The translations under genes were made by a program, and so were the position numbers. Of a DNA stretch of 64,000 bases, positions 21,116 through 31,828 are shown one piece after another. Position 1 is the stretch's first letter. The number at the start of each line of letters is the position of its first letter. Origin of the DNA: Culex pipiens pallens (taxonomy: Eukaryota > Arthropoda > Insecta > Diptera > Culicidae). The notes beneath the pieces are model-generated. The model worked only from the letters and a program-made list of their open reading frames with translations, made no database searches and was not told the origin of the DNA. The stretch spans positions 66,631,665-66,695,664 of the forward strand of contig NC_068937.1 of assembly GCF_016801865.2 (NCBI RefSeq). Direction: 5' to 3'.

Positions 21116-22156
21116 TTATTGTGATGTGATAGATGTGTCTCCTAGTGATGCTGAAATCTCTCTGCTCGTAAGCATAGCATGAATCCAGCTCGCAGTTGTT
21201 CCATCGACGTTCCTCGACCGGAGCGCTTCATTGATGGCTGAGTACGAAGTGTTATCGAAAGCGCCCTGAATATCAAGAAAAGCACAAAGTGCAGATTCTT
21301 TATATTTCAGTGCGTTCTCGATACGTGACACTAACGCGTGTAGGGCAGTTTCGGTCGATTTGCCCGCTTGGTATGCATATTGGTGTTTATGCAAAGGGAA
21401 GTCCTTCAAGAACTCCGCCCGGATGTGGTTATCCGTGATTTTCTCCATAAGCTTCAGCAGCGTCACTGTCAGACTTATGGGTCTGAAGGCTTTTGGCATC
21501 GTGGGGTCACTTCTGCCGGCCTTAGGTATGAAGATCACCTTAACTTTGCGCCAGCTTCGAGGGATGTAGCCCAGGGAGAAGCTGGCTCGAAGTAAGTTGA
21601 TCAACTCAGCCATTATGGTGTCGGCTGCTTTTTGGAGAAAGATTGGAAGGATGCCGTCGGGTCCTGCAGCCTTCAGTGGTTCAAATGTGCCGAGGGCCCA
21701 TCTGATTGAAGACTGGTTGAACATTCGACGGGCTAGGTGGACTGACTCTCTTGATGGTCGACACCATACACCATCTGCAGTCCGGGTACTAGCTGCATCC
21801 TCCTCTCTTTCAGTTGATTCTGGAAAGTGCGTACTCATGAGTACTTGCAGTGTTTCCTTGTTTGTGACAGTGAGAGTGCCTTGCTCGTCTCTCACCTGTC
21901 CTAGACCGTTGGAATGGTCTTTTGACAACGCCTTTTGGAGTCGGGTTGCTTCAGACATCGAGCTTATGTCCTCACAGAAATTAGCCAGGCTAGTTTTTTT
22001 GGCTCTCCTCAACTCCGCGTTATACTTCGTTAGGGCTGCTTTGTAGGCATCCCATTCGGAAGTGAGCTTAGCTCTGTTGAAAAGCCTTCTAGCCTCCTTG
22101 CGGAGACTGCTCAGGCTTTCGCTCCACCACGGTACGTCCCGACAGATTTCCCTCAC
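21116..22156 (-). pseudogene. LINE ORF2: RT N-terminal half
   Basis: Begins after a frameshift at about 22155. Contains the RT fingers and palm motifs IFIPKAGRSD, KAFRPISLTVTLLKLMEK, HQYAYQAGKSTETALH and motif A, CAFLDIQGAFDNTSY. It ends at a frameshift-induced stop just before motif B (about 21110). The first ATG is only the start of the open stretch, not a real start. Confidence 0.88.
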
Positions 22157-23019
22157 CTTCTAGGGCAGCTTGCCTGGTAGGCTGCCGTGATCCTGCGTTG
22201 AAGAGTATTCGCTGCAGTATCCAATTCTTCGGGGGTTCGTATTCGTGAAGGAGCGTCTTGTTTGGACCGGCAAAGGTGACCTCGAAAGGCGTTCCAGTCC
22301 GTGTCATTTGGGTCACGAAACGTTTCCCTTTTCAGTTGACTGGCTTCAATGTCAAAGACAATCTGTCTGTGATCAGATAGACTAGCTTCTTCAGAGACAT
22401 GCCAGTTTTTTATTTTGTCTGCAAAAGCAGCACTACACAGAATGAGGTCCAAGACCTCCTGTCTTGCGACAGTAACAAAAGTAGGTTCATTGTCCTTATT
22501 GCATACATTGACGTTGTTAGACGTCAAGTATTCAAGAAGGCGCTCACCTCTATCGTTAACATCCGTGCTTCCCCATATCGTATGGTGGGCGTTCGCGTCA
22601 CAGCCGATGAGGAACGGTTTATTGACAGCCCTACAGTATCGCACAAGTGCGGCCACTTCTGGCGGTGGAACATCGTCCTGGTCACCAGGAAAGTAAGCAG
22701 ATGCAACAACCATCTCCTGCTTTCCCTTGGTGGTCGGGACGGTCACCATTGCTGCAACGATGTCTCGTTGGACGAATTCCGTGATTGGAGTACACTTGAT
22801 GTTTCCGCTCAGCAGAATCGCCGTTCTTGGTGTTGCCTGCGTATTGTTGTAGATCAATCTACTGCTTTGACAGGACAGTCCAAGGATTTTGTTGTGGTTC
22901 ACCCACGGTTCTTGAACGAGAGCAATCCCCAATTGCTCTTTAGTGAACCTCCGACTAAGGATACTGGAAGCACCCTTAGCATGATGGAGGTTAACCTGGA
23001 TGCAACGGATATTGTTCAT
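22153..23019 (-). pseudogene. LINE ORF2: AP-type endonuclease domain
   Basis: Starts at ATG 23019 with MNNIRCIQVNLHHAKGASS. It carries the endonuclease signature residues in LVQEPWVN (E), GCDANAHHTIWGS (D, N) and LSDHRQIVFDI (SDH). It ends in a stop at 22153 created by a frameshift relative to the RT part. The domain cuts target DNA for target-primed reverse transcription. Confidence 0.9.
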
Positions 23020-24135
23020 TGTTCAGTTGAACCTGCCGTTTTCTCCAAGATGTTTTGATGATCCGGGAACAGGATGGCAGTGTCCTGCAGCTTGGTCGCT
23101 GATGTGTGTTGAGGATGCGGGTTCCTCTTGTATAGTACATGAAGTACTGGAAGGCCACATGAGGTCGGTTTTGGATTGTATATCTGTACGTGAGAGTTTT
23201 CTGAGATGCTGTGTTGACGAGTGGTAAAATACCGTGCTCATCGTAGCGGGGGTGCTCAAGTGGTGAAGTTGTTGCGTGAATTTTCAGAATGTTCAGCTGT
23301 ACCGGTGCTATATTCGCAAAAAAGCGAAAATATGCATGTGGTTGCCTAGTTTTCGTCAAAGACTGTTGCGTAACCTTACCATCTCTCGCAGAATTGCTCC
23401 GAAGAACAACAGAAGGTTCTCGTTTGGTACTGGATAACTCTCCTACTTCCTTCCACATGTGAACCTTCCTGTGCATGTCTCTCATGCGTTCCGACACCGC
23501 AAACTGCACTCTACAGTTTTCCGCCGACTCTTCTCTTCTAGTGGTGTCCTCTCTTCCGGCGGATTTCATGCTTCTTCTTCCTTCCTTCCGCGTTGGTTCC
23601 AGCTGAGGGAAGCAGCTGGCACTTGGGTTTTGGTTTTGATCAGTTTCCATGTTGATAAACCTTGTTTTCAGGACTCCTACAAACTTCAACTGTGACTCGG
23701 GCCTGCAAAGACACAGAGGAGACTACATACTGCGTGGGGCGTCTTGGTACCACGCAGGCTCCGTTCAGACCTGGATACTTCTTGCTCCCCTCCAGACATA
23801 CATCCCTTGGCACGGGTCGCTTGACACTGTAGATTGGGGATTGGGATTTGGGAAAGGGATTGGGGATGGGGAATGGGACGTGGTTCTCTGTATAGCTTTT
23901 TGCGAGATGAGAGCAGAGGACAACAATCATCTCAACGTTTCCACTTTACCCGGGCTAACGACCGGCAGTTCCAGTTCACGATGATATCCCTTTATATGTT
24001 AAAAAACCACTTATGATTTTGGCACATATTCCGTTTGTCAGCGTTTCCTGTCATTACTGGCGGGAAAAATCTACGTGGAATCAGCTGTGCAGACCTCATG
24101 TATGACAGGAATGCAGATTGAGCGACTCCCACGCA
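23020..24135 (-). pseudogene. LINE 5' region with shortened ORF1 remnant
   Basis: An open minus-strand stretch (23689-22991) is rich in Arg, Lys and Glu near its start (PTRKEGRRSMKSAGREDTTR), as LINE ORF1 proteins often are. It has no Cys knuckles and later becomes unconvincing. The remaining 5' region to 24135 is non-coding. Compared with other LOA/R1 elements ORF1 seems largely deleted. A run of G-tracts on + lies at 23834-23880. Confidence 0.5.
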
Positions 24136-24146
24136 AGGCAAGGCTT
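24136..24146. repeat. LINE target-site duplication, 5' side copy
   Basis: AGGCAAGGCTT, identical to 12172-12182. Confidence 0.8.
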
Positions 24147-24830
24147 CCTGGACCTGAAGAAGCAGCACAAAGGGGTTTGTGCCCGATCCACTTTCCAGTG
24201 GATCCAATTAATAATCAAAGGAATGTTTGTTTTGCAGGTTGATGGGTCCTTCCAACCTGGTGGCATTCGCTGCTGCCATGAAGATAAAGGCTGAACGTCC
24301 GGAACCGATGGCGTCGGAGGTGAAACCTGACGAATACGACGATGAAGTGGTAGATTTTTCGACTAGTTCCGCTACAAGTCCTAATACAACGTTGGCGAGT
24401 GACGATTCAGCAGGAACGTTCGGGGGGACGACGAGCAGGAACGTTTCGTCACCTGTTGTGCATCCGATCGAGTAGAAGAGCATCAAGTGTCCACACTGCT
24501 GGCGGCGACTATTTGCCATGACTCGATGAAGCGGCTCGAGCAGCACAAGGCGGCGGTGTGCGATCCGGTTTCCGCCAACTACACGGCGGAGCGGTTGCGA
24601 TGCGGAGTTCTTCACCGAGAAAAATTACTTGGATATGCATTTGAAGATCTACCACCAACAAGCCACAATCGTCGAAGAATCTGACCAATCGGTTGCAAGT
24701 TTGCGAGCGCTGTGTGATCACGTTCGAGTCCCTTGGTGCCCTCCAGGAGCACGTCAGGAAGGTGCACAAAACGGATCAAACGCTTCGTGCCTGCGAATGC
24801 TCAACGGGGAAGATCAGCTTATCCTAGTTA
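24147..24830 (+). pseudogene. C2H2/C2HC zinc-finger gene remnant, 3' part
   Basis: Pieces of zinc fingers occur in order but in changing frames: FLDLKKQHKGVC right after the LINE, then an acidic linker exon-like block preceded by TTTGTTTTGCAG (24225-24236; MKIKAERPEPMASEVKPDEY). Next come KCPHCWRRLFAMT with MKRLEQHKAAVC, CDAEFFTEKNYLDMHLKIYH, and finally CERCVITFESLGALQEHVRK. At least three frame changes (about 24523, 24600 and 24690) separate them. These proteins are usually nuclear DNA-binding factors. Here the gene is broken both by the LINE and by its own frameshifts. Confidence 0.7.
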
Positions 24831-24871
24831 AGCTGGACATTTCACAGTGGATCGAGAACACATTCGGGACC

Positions 24872-25023
24872 ATCCATAAACCACATGGACACTTTTTTGA
24901 AATCTCACATTCCCTCCCACTACAACCCCTCCCCTCCCCTCAAGGACAATTACAAAAAAAAGTATGGATCGCGCAAGTCCCTTCCCCCACCTTACTTAAA
25001 GTGTGTCCACGTGTTTTATGGAT
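24872..25023. mobile_element. 152-bp MITE-like repeat
   Basis: TCCATAAACCACATGGACAC at the left end and its near complement (GTGTCCACGTGTTTTATGGA) at the right form imperfect 22-bp terminal inverted repeats. The interior is a C-rich tract and A-rich sequence without coding. Confidence 0.6.
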
Positions 25024-25269
25024 TGCCCCTTTACATGGAGTTTACCGGAACGGAGGACACGCTGTCGAGAGCAGTTTTTGACAGCTCGATCCATAATAAA
25101 TTCACTGTAGAACAAACCAAAAACTGCTCGACGGCGGGTGCTCCATTTGCCCGTTTCAGACACTCCAACATATTGGTCTCACTCCTGAAGAAAATCTTCC
25201 TCCTCTTCCTTAACTACTACAGCTAAATAGGAGGAGTAACTATCGTGATGAATCATTGATGATTATTGC
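25024..25269. other. unassigned sequence
   Basis: No convincing gene or repeat is seen here. Confidence 0.4.
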
Positions 25270-25580
25270 ACTCGATGGTAATATTTTGCTATTTTGCAAA
25301 GTTTGCTATTTGGCTATTCTACTAACTTGCCAATTTTTTTTATTTAGCTGTTTTGCTTTTTTTTTCTTTTTGCCATCTTGCTATTTTACTGGTTTGCTAT
25401 TTGGCTGGTTTGCTAACTTGCTATGATGCTTTTTTATTTTTTTTATTTTGCTGTTCATTTTTTTGCCTTTTTGCTATTTTCCTAGATTGTTTTTTGCTAT
25501 TTTGCTTTTTTTCTGCTTTACTATTTTGCAAACGTGCTTTTTTAATTTTTCTATTTTGATATATTACTGATTTGCTAGTT
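25270..25580. repeat. decayed octamer array, TTTGCTAT type
   Basis: The words TTTGCTAT, TTTGGCTA and CTTGCTAT recur at roughly 8-bp multiples through about 300 bp, with many substitutions and T-run expansions. It looks like an old array of the same 8-bp class as the homogeneous ones nearby. Confidence 0.6.
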
Positions 25581-25990
25581 TCAGGGTTGTTACGGACGGC
25601 GCGGACCGCGGATAGCGCGTTTCGTGCGGATTTGGAGCGGATTTGCTGTTTTTTTGATAAAAAAAAAATAGATCAAAAGATAGAATTACTTTCAAGCTAT
25701 TAAGAAAAATAATATCAAGAATTACGAAAATTTGTTTTTTACCATTGAGTGCAATTTAAATTACTTATTAATAGATTTTTTTTTCTGAAAATGTTTGTTT
25801 GCAAAATTCCAAAAATCTAAAATTCAAAATTCAAGGAAAAATTCAAAATTAAAAAAAAAATAATAAAAAAAAACAAAATTTAAAAAGTCAAAATTTGAAA
25901 ACTAAAAAATATTAAATTTAAAACAATTTTCAAAACAACAAAAAACCGGAAATCTAAAAAATCTCAAATAAAATTTATTTTCTTAAATTC
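25581..25990. other. AT-rich sequence before the assembly gap
   Basis: A short GC-rich patch (GGCGCGGACCGCGG, about 25608) is followed by A/T sequence with AAAATTCAAAATTC-like words. No gene. Confidence 0.4.
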
Positions 25991-26090
25991 NNNNNNNNNN
26001 NNNNNNNNNNNNNNNNNNNNNNNNNNNNNNNNNNNNNNNNNNNNNNNNNNNNNNNNNNNNNNNNNNNNNNNNNNNNNNNNNNNNNNNNNN
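25991..26090. other. assembly gap (100 N)
   Basis: One hundred unknown bases at the left edge of the octamer satellite. A round 100 usually means a gap of unknown size. Confidence 0.95.
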
Positions 26091-29000
26091 ATTTAAGAAT
26101 TTAAGAATTTAAGAATTTAAGAATTTAAGAATTTAAGAATTTAAGAATTTAAGAATTTAAGAATTTAAGAATTTAAGAATTTAAGAATTTAAGAATTTAA
26201 GAATTTAAGAATTTAAGAATTTAAGAATTTAAGAATTTAAGAATTAGAATTTAAGAATTTAAGAATTTAAGAATTTAAGAATTTAAGAATTTAAGAATTT
26301 AAGAATTTAAGAATTTAAGAATTTAAGAATTTAAGAATTTAAGAATTTAAGAATTTAAGAATTTAAGAATTTAAGAATTTAAGAATTTAAGAATTTAAGA
26401 ATTTAAGAATTTAAGAATTTAAGAATTTAAGAATTTAAGAATTTAAGAATTTAAGAATTTAAGAATTTAAGAATTTAGAATTTAAGAATTTAAGAATTTA
26501 AGAATTTAAGAATTAAAGAATTTAAGAATTTAAGAATTTAAGAATTTAAGAATTTAAGAATTTAAGAATTTAAGAATTTAAGAATTTAAGAATTTAAGAA
26601 TTTAAGAATTTAAGAATTTAAGAATTTAAGAATTTAAGAATTTAAGAATTTAAGAATTTAAGAATTTAAGAATTTAAGAATTTAAGAATTTAAGAATTTA
26701 AGAATTTAAGAATTTAAGAATTTAAGAATTTAAGAATTTAAGAATTTAAGAATTTAAGAATTTAAGAATTTAAGAATTTAAGAATTTAAGAATTTAAGAA
26801 TTTAAGAATTTAAGAATTTTAAGAATTTAAGAATTTAAGAATTTAAGAATTTAAGAATTTAAGAATTTAAGAATTTAAGAATTTAAGAATTTAAGAATTT
26901 AAGAATTTAAGAATTTAAGAATTTAAGAATTTAAGAATTTAAGAATTTAAGAATTTAAGAATTTAAGAATTTAAGAATTTAAGAATTAAGAATTAAGAAT
27001 TTAAGAATTTAAGAATTTAAGAATTTAAGAATTTAAGAATTTAAGAATTTAAGAATTTAAGAATTTAAGATTTTAAGAATTTAAGAATTTAAGAATTTAA
27101 GAATTTAAGAATTTAAGAATTTAAGAATTTAAGAATTTAAGAATTTAAGAATTTAAGAATTTGAGAATTTAAGAATTTAAGAATTTAAGAATTTAAGAAT
27201 TTAAGAATTTAAGAATTTAAGAATTTAAGAATTTAAGAATTTAAGAATTTAAGAATTTAAGAATTTAAGAATTTAAGAATTTAAGAATTTTAGAATTTAA
27301 GAATTTAAGAATTTAAGAATTTAAGAATTTAAGAATTTAAGAATTAAGATTTAAGAATTTAAGAATTTAAGAATTTAAGAATTTAAGAATTTAAGAATTT
27401 AAGAATTTAAGAATTTAAGAATTTAAGAATTTAAGAATTTAAGAATTTAAGAATTTAAGAATTTAAGAATTTAAGAATTTAAGAATTATAGAATTTAAGA
27501 ATTTAAGAATTTAAGAATTTAAGAATTTAAGAATTTAAGAATTTAAGAATTTAAGAATTTAAGAATTTAAGAATTTAAGAATTTAAGAATTTAAGATTTA
27601 AGAATTTAAGAATTTAAGAATTTAAGAATTTAAGAATTTAAGAATTTAAGAATTTAAGAATTTAAGAATTTAAGAATTTAAGAATTTAAGAATTTAAGAA
27701 TTTAAGAATTTAAGAATTTAAGAATTTAAGATTTAAGAATTTAAGAATTTAAGAATTTAAGAATTTAAGAATTTAAGAATTTAAGAATTTAAGAATTTAA
27801 GAATTTAAGAATTTAAGAATTTAAGAATTTAAGAATTTAAGAATTTAAGAATTTAAGAATTTAAGAATTTAAGAATTTAAGAATTTAAGAATTTAAGAAT
27901 TTAAGAATTAAGAATTTAAGAATTTAAGAATTTAAGAATTTAAGAATTTAAGAATTTAAGAATTTAAGAATTTAAGAATTTAAGAATTTAAGAATTTAAG
28001 AATTTAAGAATTTAAGAATTTAAGAAATTAAGAATTTAAGAATTTAAGAATTTAAGAATTTAAGAATTTAAGAATTTAAGAATTTAAGAATTTAAGAATT
28101 TAAGAATTTAAGAATTTAAGAATTTAAGAATTTAAGAATTTAAGAATTTAAGAATTTAAGAATTTAAGAATTTAAGAATTTAAGAATTTAAGAATTTAAG
28201 AATTTAAGAATTTAAGAATTTAAGAATTTAAGAATTTAAGAATTTAAGAATTTAAGAATTTAAGAATTTAAGAATTTAAGAATTTAAGAATTTTGAGAAT
28301 TTAAGAATTTAAGAATTTAAGAATTTAAGAATTTAAGAATTTAAGAATTTAAGAATTTTGAGAATTTAAGAATTTAAGAATTTAAGAATTTAAGAATTTA
28401 AGAATTTAAGAATTTAAGAATTTAAGAATTTAAGAATTTAAGAATTTAAGAATTTAAGAATTTAAGAATTTAAGAATTTAAGAATTTAAGAATTTAAGAA
28501 TTTAAGAATTTAAGAATTTAAGAATTTAAGAATTTAAGAATTTAAGAATTTAAGAATTTAAGAATTTAAGAATTTAAGAATTTAAGAATTTAAGAATTTA
28601 AGAATTTAAGAATTTAAGAATTTAAGAATTTAAGAATTTAAGAATTTAAGAATTTAAGAATTTAAGAATTTAAGAATTTAAGAATTTAAGAATTTAAGAA
28701 TTTAAGAATTTAAGAATTTAAGAATTTAAGAATTTAAGAATTTAAGAATTTAAGATTTTGAGAATTTAAGAATTTAAGAATTTAAGAATTTAAGAATTTA
28801 AGAATTTAAGAATTTAAGAATTTAAGAATTTAAGAATTTAAGAATTTAAGAATTTAAGAATTTAAGAATTTAAGAATTTAAGAATTTAAGAATTTAAGAA
28901 TTTAAGAATTTAAGAATTTAAGAATTTAAGAATTTAAGAATTTAAGAATTTAAGAATTTAGAATTTAAGAATTTAAGAATTTAAGAATTTAAGAATTTAA

Positions 29001-30648
29001 GAATTTAAGAATTTAAGAATTTAAGAATTTAAGAATTTAAGAATTTAAGAATTTAAGAATTTAAGAATTTAAGAATTTAAGAATTTAAGAATTTAAGGAA
29101 TTTAAGAATTTAAGAATTTAAGAATTTAAGAATTTAAGAATTTAAGAATTTAAGAATTTAAGAATTTAAGAATTTAAGAATTTAAGAATTTAAGAATTTA
29201 AGAATTTAAGAATTTAAGAATTTAAGAATTTAAGAATTTAAGAATTTAAGAATTTAAGAATTTAAGAATTTAAGAATTTAAGAATTTAAGAATTTAAGAA
29301 TTTAAGAATTTAAGAATTTAAGAATTTAAGAATTTAAGAAATTAAGAATTTAAGAATTTAAGAATTTAAGAATTTAAGAATTTAAGAATTTAAGAATTTA
29401 AGAATTTAAGAATTTAAGAATTTAAGAATTTAAGAATTTAAGAATTTAAGAATTTAAGAATTTAAGAATTTAAGAATTTAAGAATTTAAGAATTTAAGAA
29501 TTTAAGATTTTAAGAATTTAAGAATTTAAGAATTTAAGAATTTAAGAATTTAAGAATTTAAGAATTTAAGAATTTAAGAATTTAAGAATTTAAGAATTTA
29601 AGAATTTAAGAATTTAAGAATTTAAGAATTTAAGAATTTAAGAATTTAAGAATTTAAGAATTTAAGAATTTAAGAATTTAAGAATTTAAGAATTTAAGAA
29701 TTTAAGAATTTAAGAATTTAAGAATTTAAGAATTTAAGAATTTAAGAATTTAAGAATTTAAGATTAAGAATTTAAGAATTTAAGAATTTAAGAATTTAAG
29801 AATTTAAGAATTTAAGAATTTAAGAATTTAAGAATTTAAGAATTTAAGAATTTAAGAATTTAAGAATTTAAGAATTTAAGAATTTAAGAATTTAAGAATT
29901 TAAGAATTTAAGAATTTAAGAATTTAAGAATTTAAGAATTTAAGAATTTAAGAATTTAAGAATTTTAGAATTTAAGAATTTAAGAATTTAAGAATTTAAG
30001 AATTTAAGAATTTAAGAATTTAAGAATTTAAGAATTTAAGAATTTAAGAATTTAAGAATTTAAGAATTTAAGAATTTAAGAATTTAAGAATTTAAGAATT
30101 TAAGAATTTAAGAATTTAAGAATTTAAGAATTTAAGAATTTAAGAATTTAAGAATTTAAGAATTTAAGAATTTAAGAATTTAAGAATTTAAGAATTTAAG
30201 AATTTAAGAATTTAAGAATTTAAGAATTTAAGAATTTAAGAATTTAAGAATTTAAGAATTTAAGAATTTAAGAATTTAAGAATTTAAGAATTTAAGAATT
30301 TAAGAATTTAAGAATTTAAGAATTTAAGAATTTAAGAATTTAAGAATTTAAGAATTTAAGAATTTAAGAATTTAAGAATTTAAGAATTTAAGAATTTAAG
30401 AATTTAAGAATTTAAGAATTTAAGAATTTAAGAATTTAAGAATTTAAGAATTTAAGAATTTAAGAATTTAAGAATTTAAGAATTTAAGAATTTAAGAATT
30501 TAAGAATTTAAGAATTTAAGAATTTAAGAATTTAAGAATTTAAGAATTTAAGAATTTAAGAATTTAAGAATTTAAGAATTTAAGAATTTAAGAATTTAAG
30601 AATTTAAGAATTTAAGAATTTAAGAATTTAAGAATTTAAGAATTTAAG
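26091..30648. repeat. octamer satellite (AAGAATTT)n, block 1
   Basis: About 570 copies of AAGAATTT, nearly perfect over 4.5 kb, with rare variants (AAGATTT, AAGAATTTTG, missing bases). It continues after the retroelement insertion at 30649. Confidence 0.97.
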
Positions 30649-31828
30649 AGAGTACATAATTGGCAAAGGGAGCGCGTGGTCGTAAAAAATATTCGGAGTG
30701 AAAAGTGATTTGTTTTGTGTGTGCCTTTTGTTTCGCATTTTTGTCGTGAATTGTGCGCTGCGAGAAAATTACCCTCCGAAAATGCAGCGTCATCAGAGCA
30801 TAATTGGCAAAGGGAGCGCGTGGTCGTAATAAAAAAATATTCGGAGTGAAAAGTGATTTTTTTTTTTGTGTGTGCCTTTTGTTTCGCATTTTTGTCGTGA
30901 ATTGTGATATAGTTTTCGATAAAAACGATCTAAGTTCGTTAGGTTTATCGCGCAGCAAAATTATTTTGATTCATTAAGAACGTCGTGTGGTGCGCGAGTC
31001 TTTTTGTGTTGAAAAGACCTTCCCATAGCTCCGTAGCTCGGAGGGCTCGACGTCGGTTGTTTGTGTGTTAAGCCCTCTCCATAGCATCGTAGCTCGAGAG
31101 GCAACGAAAATCAATACCTTATCTAGCTAACAGAAAGAAGATCGGAAGGCACTTGATGATTGAGTTCGTCGCGTCTATTCCGTTGCAAATTCATGAACTA
31201 AATGATTATATAATTAAAAATCAGACTACGCTATCATTGCAGCATTGCGTTTAACACCTCATTTTATAAATAAATATTATTTGGTTTTATCTTTCCACAG
31301 CCGGCTGTCTAAGATTAAACCATTTCATTTAAAATTTAACAACAGTTAAACGGGAAATGTCTCATCCGCAGCAACCGATTGTTTGCCTTGAGAATAAAAT
31401 ATAATACCTTTCAACAAACACTATGATTTTGGGTCGCATCATCATCTTCTATGATGAATCCTGACCAAACACCCTATCCTACTAACCAATTTTCAGGTTC
31501 CTGGCGCTTGTGGGGTGTAAGCACAGAGTAAATCAGCTGCCCTAGTAGCAACCTGCGCTAACTAACATTCCCGTCCCTAAAAATCGAGATCTACAAACTG
31601 ACATGGCGGGCGCCGTTGGTGGCCAATGACTGTTACCTATTCGCAACTGATCTTGTTTTGGCAATCATGGTGTTTTATCTTTTCAGCGCATTCATACATG
31701 CTGTTGATAAGGGAAACACCACTAGATCGTCGAAGCCTATAATCAGTAGTGCTGAAAGGATATTACGGTTCTGTTCAGCAACGGAGGGGCAACCATGGGT
31801 GATCTCTCATGCTCATGCTCATGCTCAT
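30649..31828 (+). mobile_element. CATGCT-tailed retroelement, copy B, inside the octamer array
   Basis: It sits within the AAGAATTT array. From about 31260 to its end it matches copies A and D (core GCCGGCTGTCTAAGA, end in CATGCT repeats). Its 5' part is different: a direct duplication of about 130 bp (30654-30785 and 30798-30907, beginning CATAATTGGCAAAGGGAGCG) and then 300 bp absent from the other copies. A pyrimidine tract, CTTTCCACAG, precedes the core. A 71-codon frame (31616-31828, MVANDCYLFATDL...) is nearly shared with copy D. Any target duplication is masked by the array itself. Confidence 0.75.

Larger units (their letters stand above)
12183..24135 (-). mobile_element. LOA/R1-type non-LTR retrotransposon, split by a 7 kb insertion
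   Basis: Minus-strand LINE with a 5' region and ORF1 remnant (24135-23020), ORF2 endonuclease, reverse transcriptase and RNase H, and a 3' end in a short poly-A (T run at about 12181-12189). Perfect 11-bp duplications flank it. Removing the insert at about 12885-19915 leaves roughly 4.9 kb. ORF2 is broken by at least two frameshifts (about 22155 and 21110) and by the insertion in the RNase H domain, so it is dead. The presence of RNase H and the endonuclease opening NIRCIQVNLHHAKGASS favour the LOA/R1 group over jockey. Confidence 0.88.
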
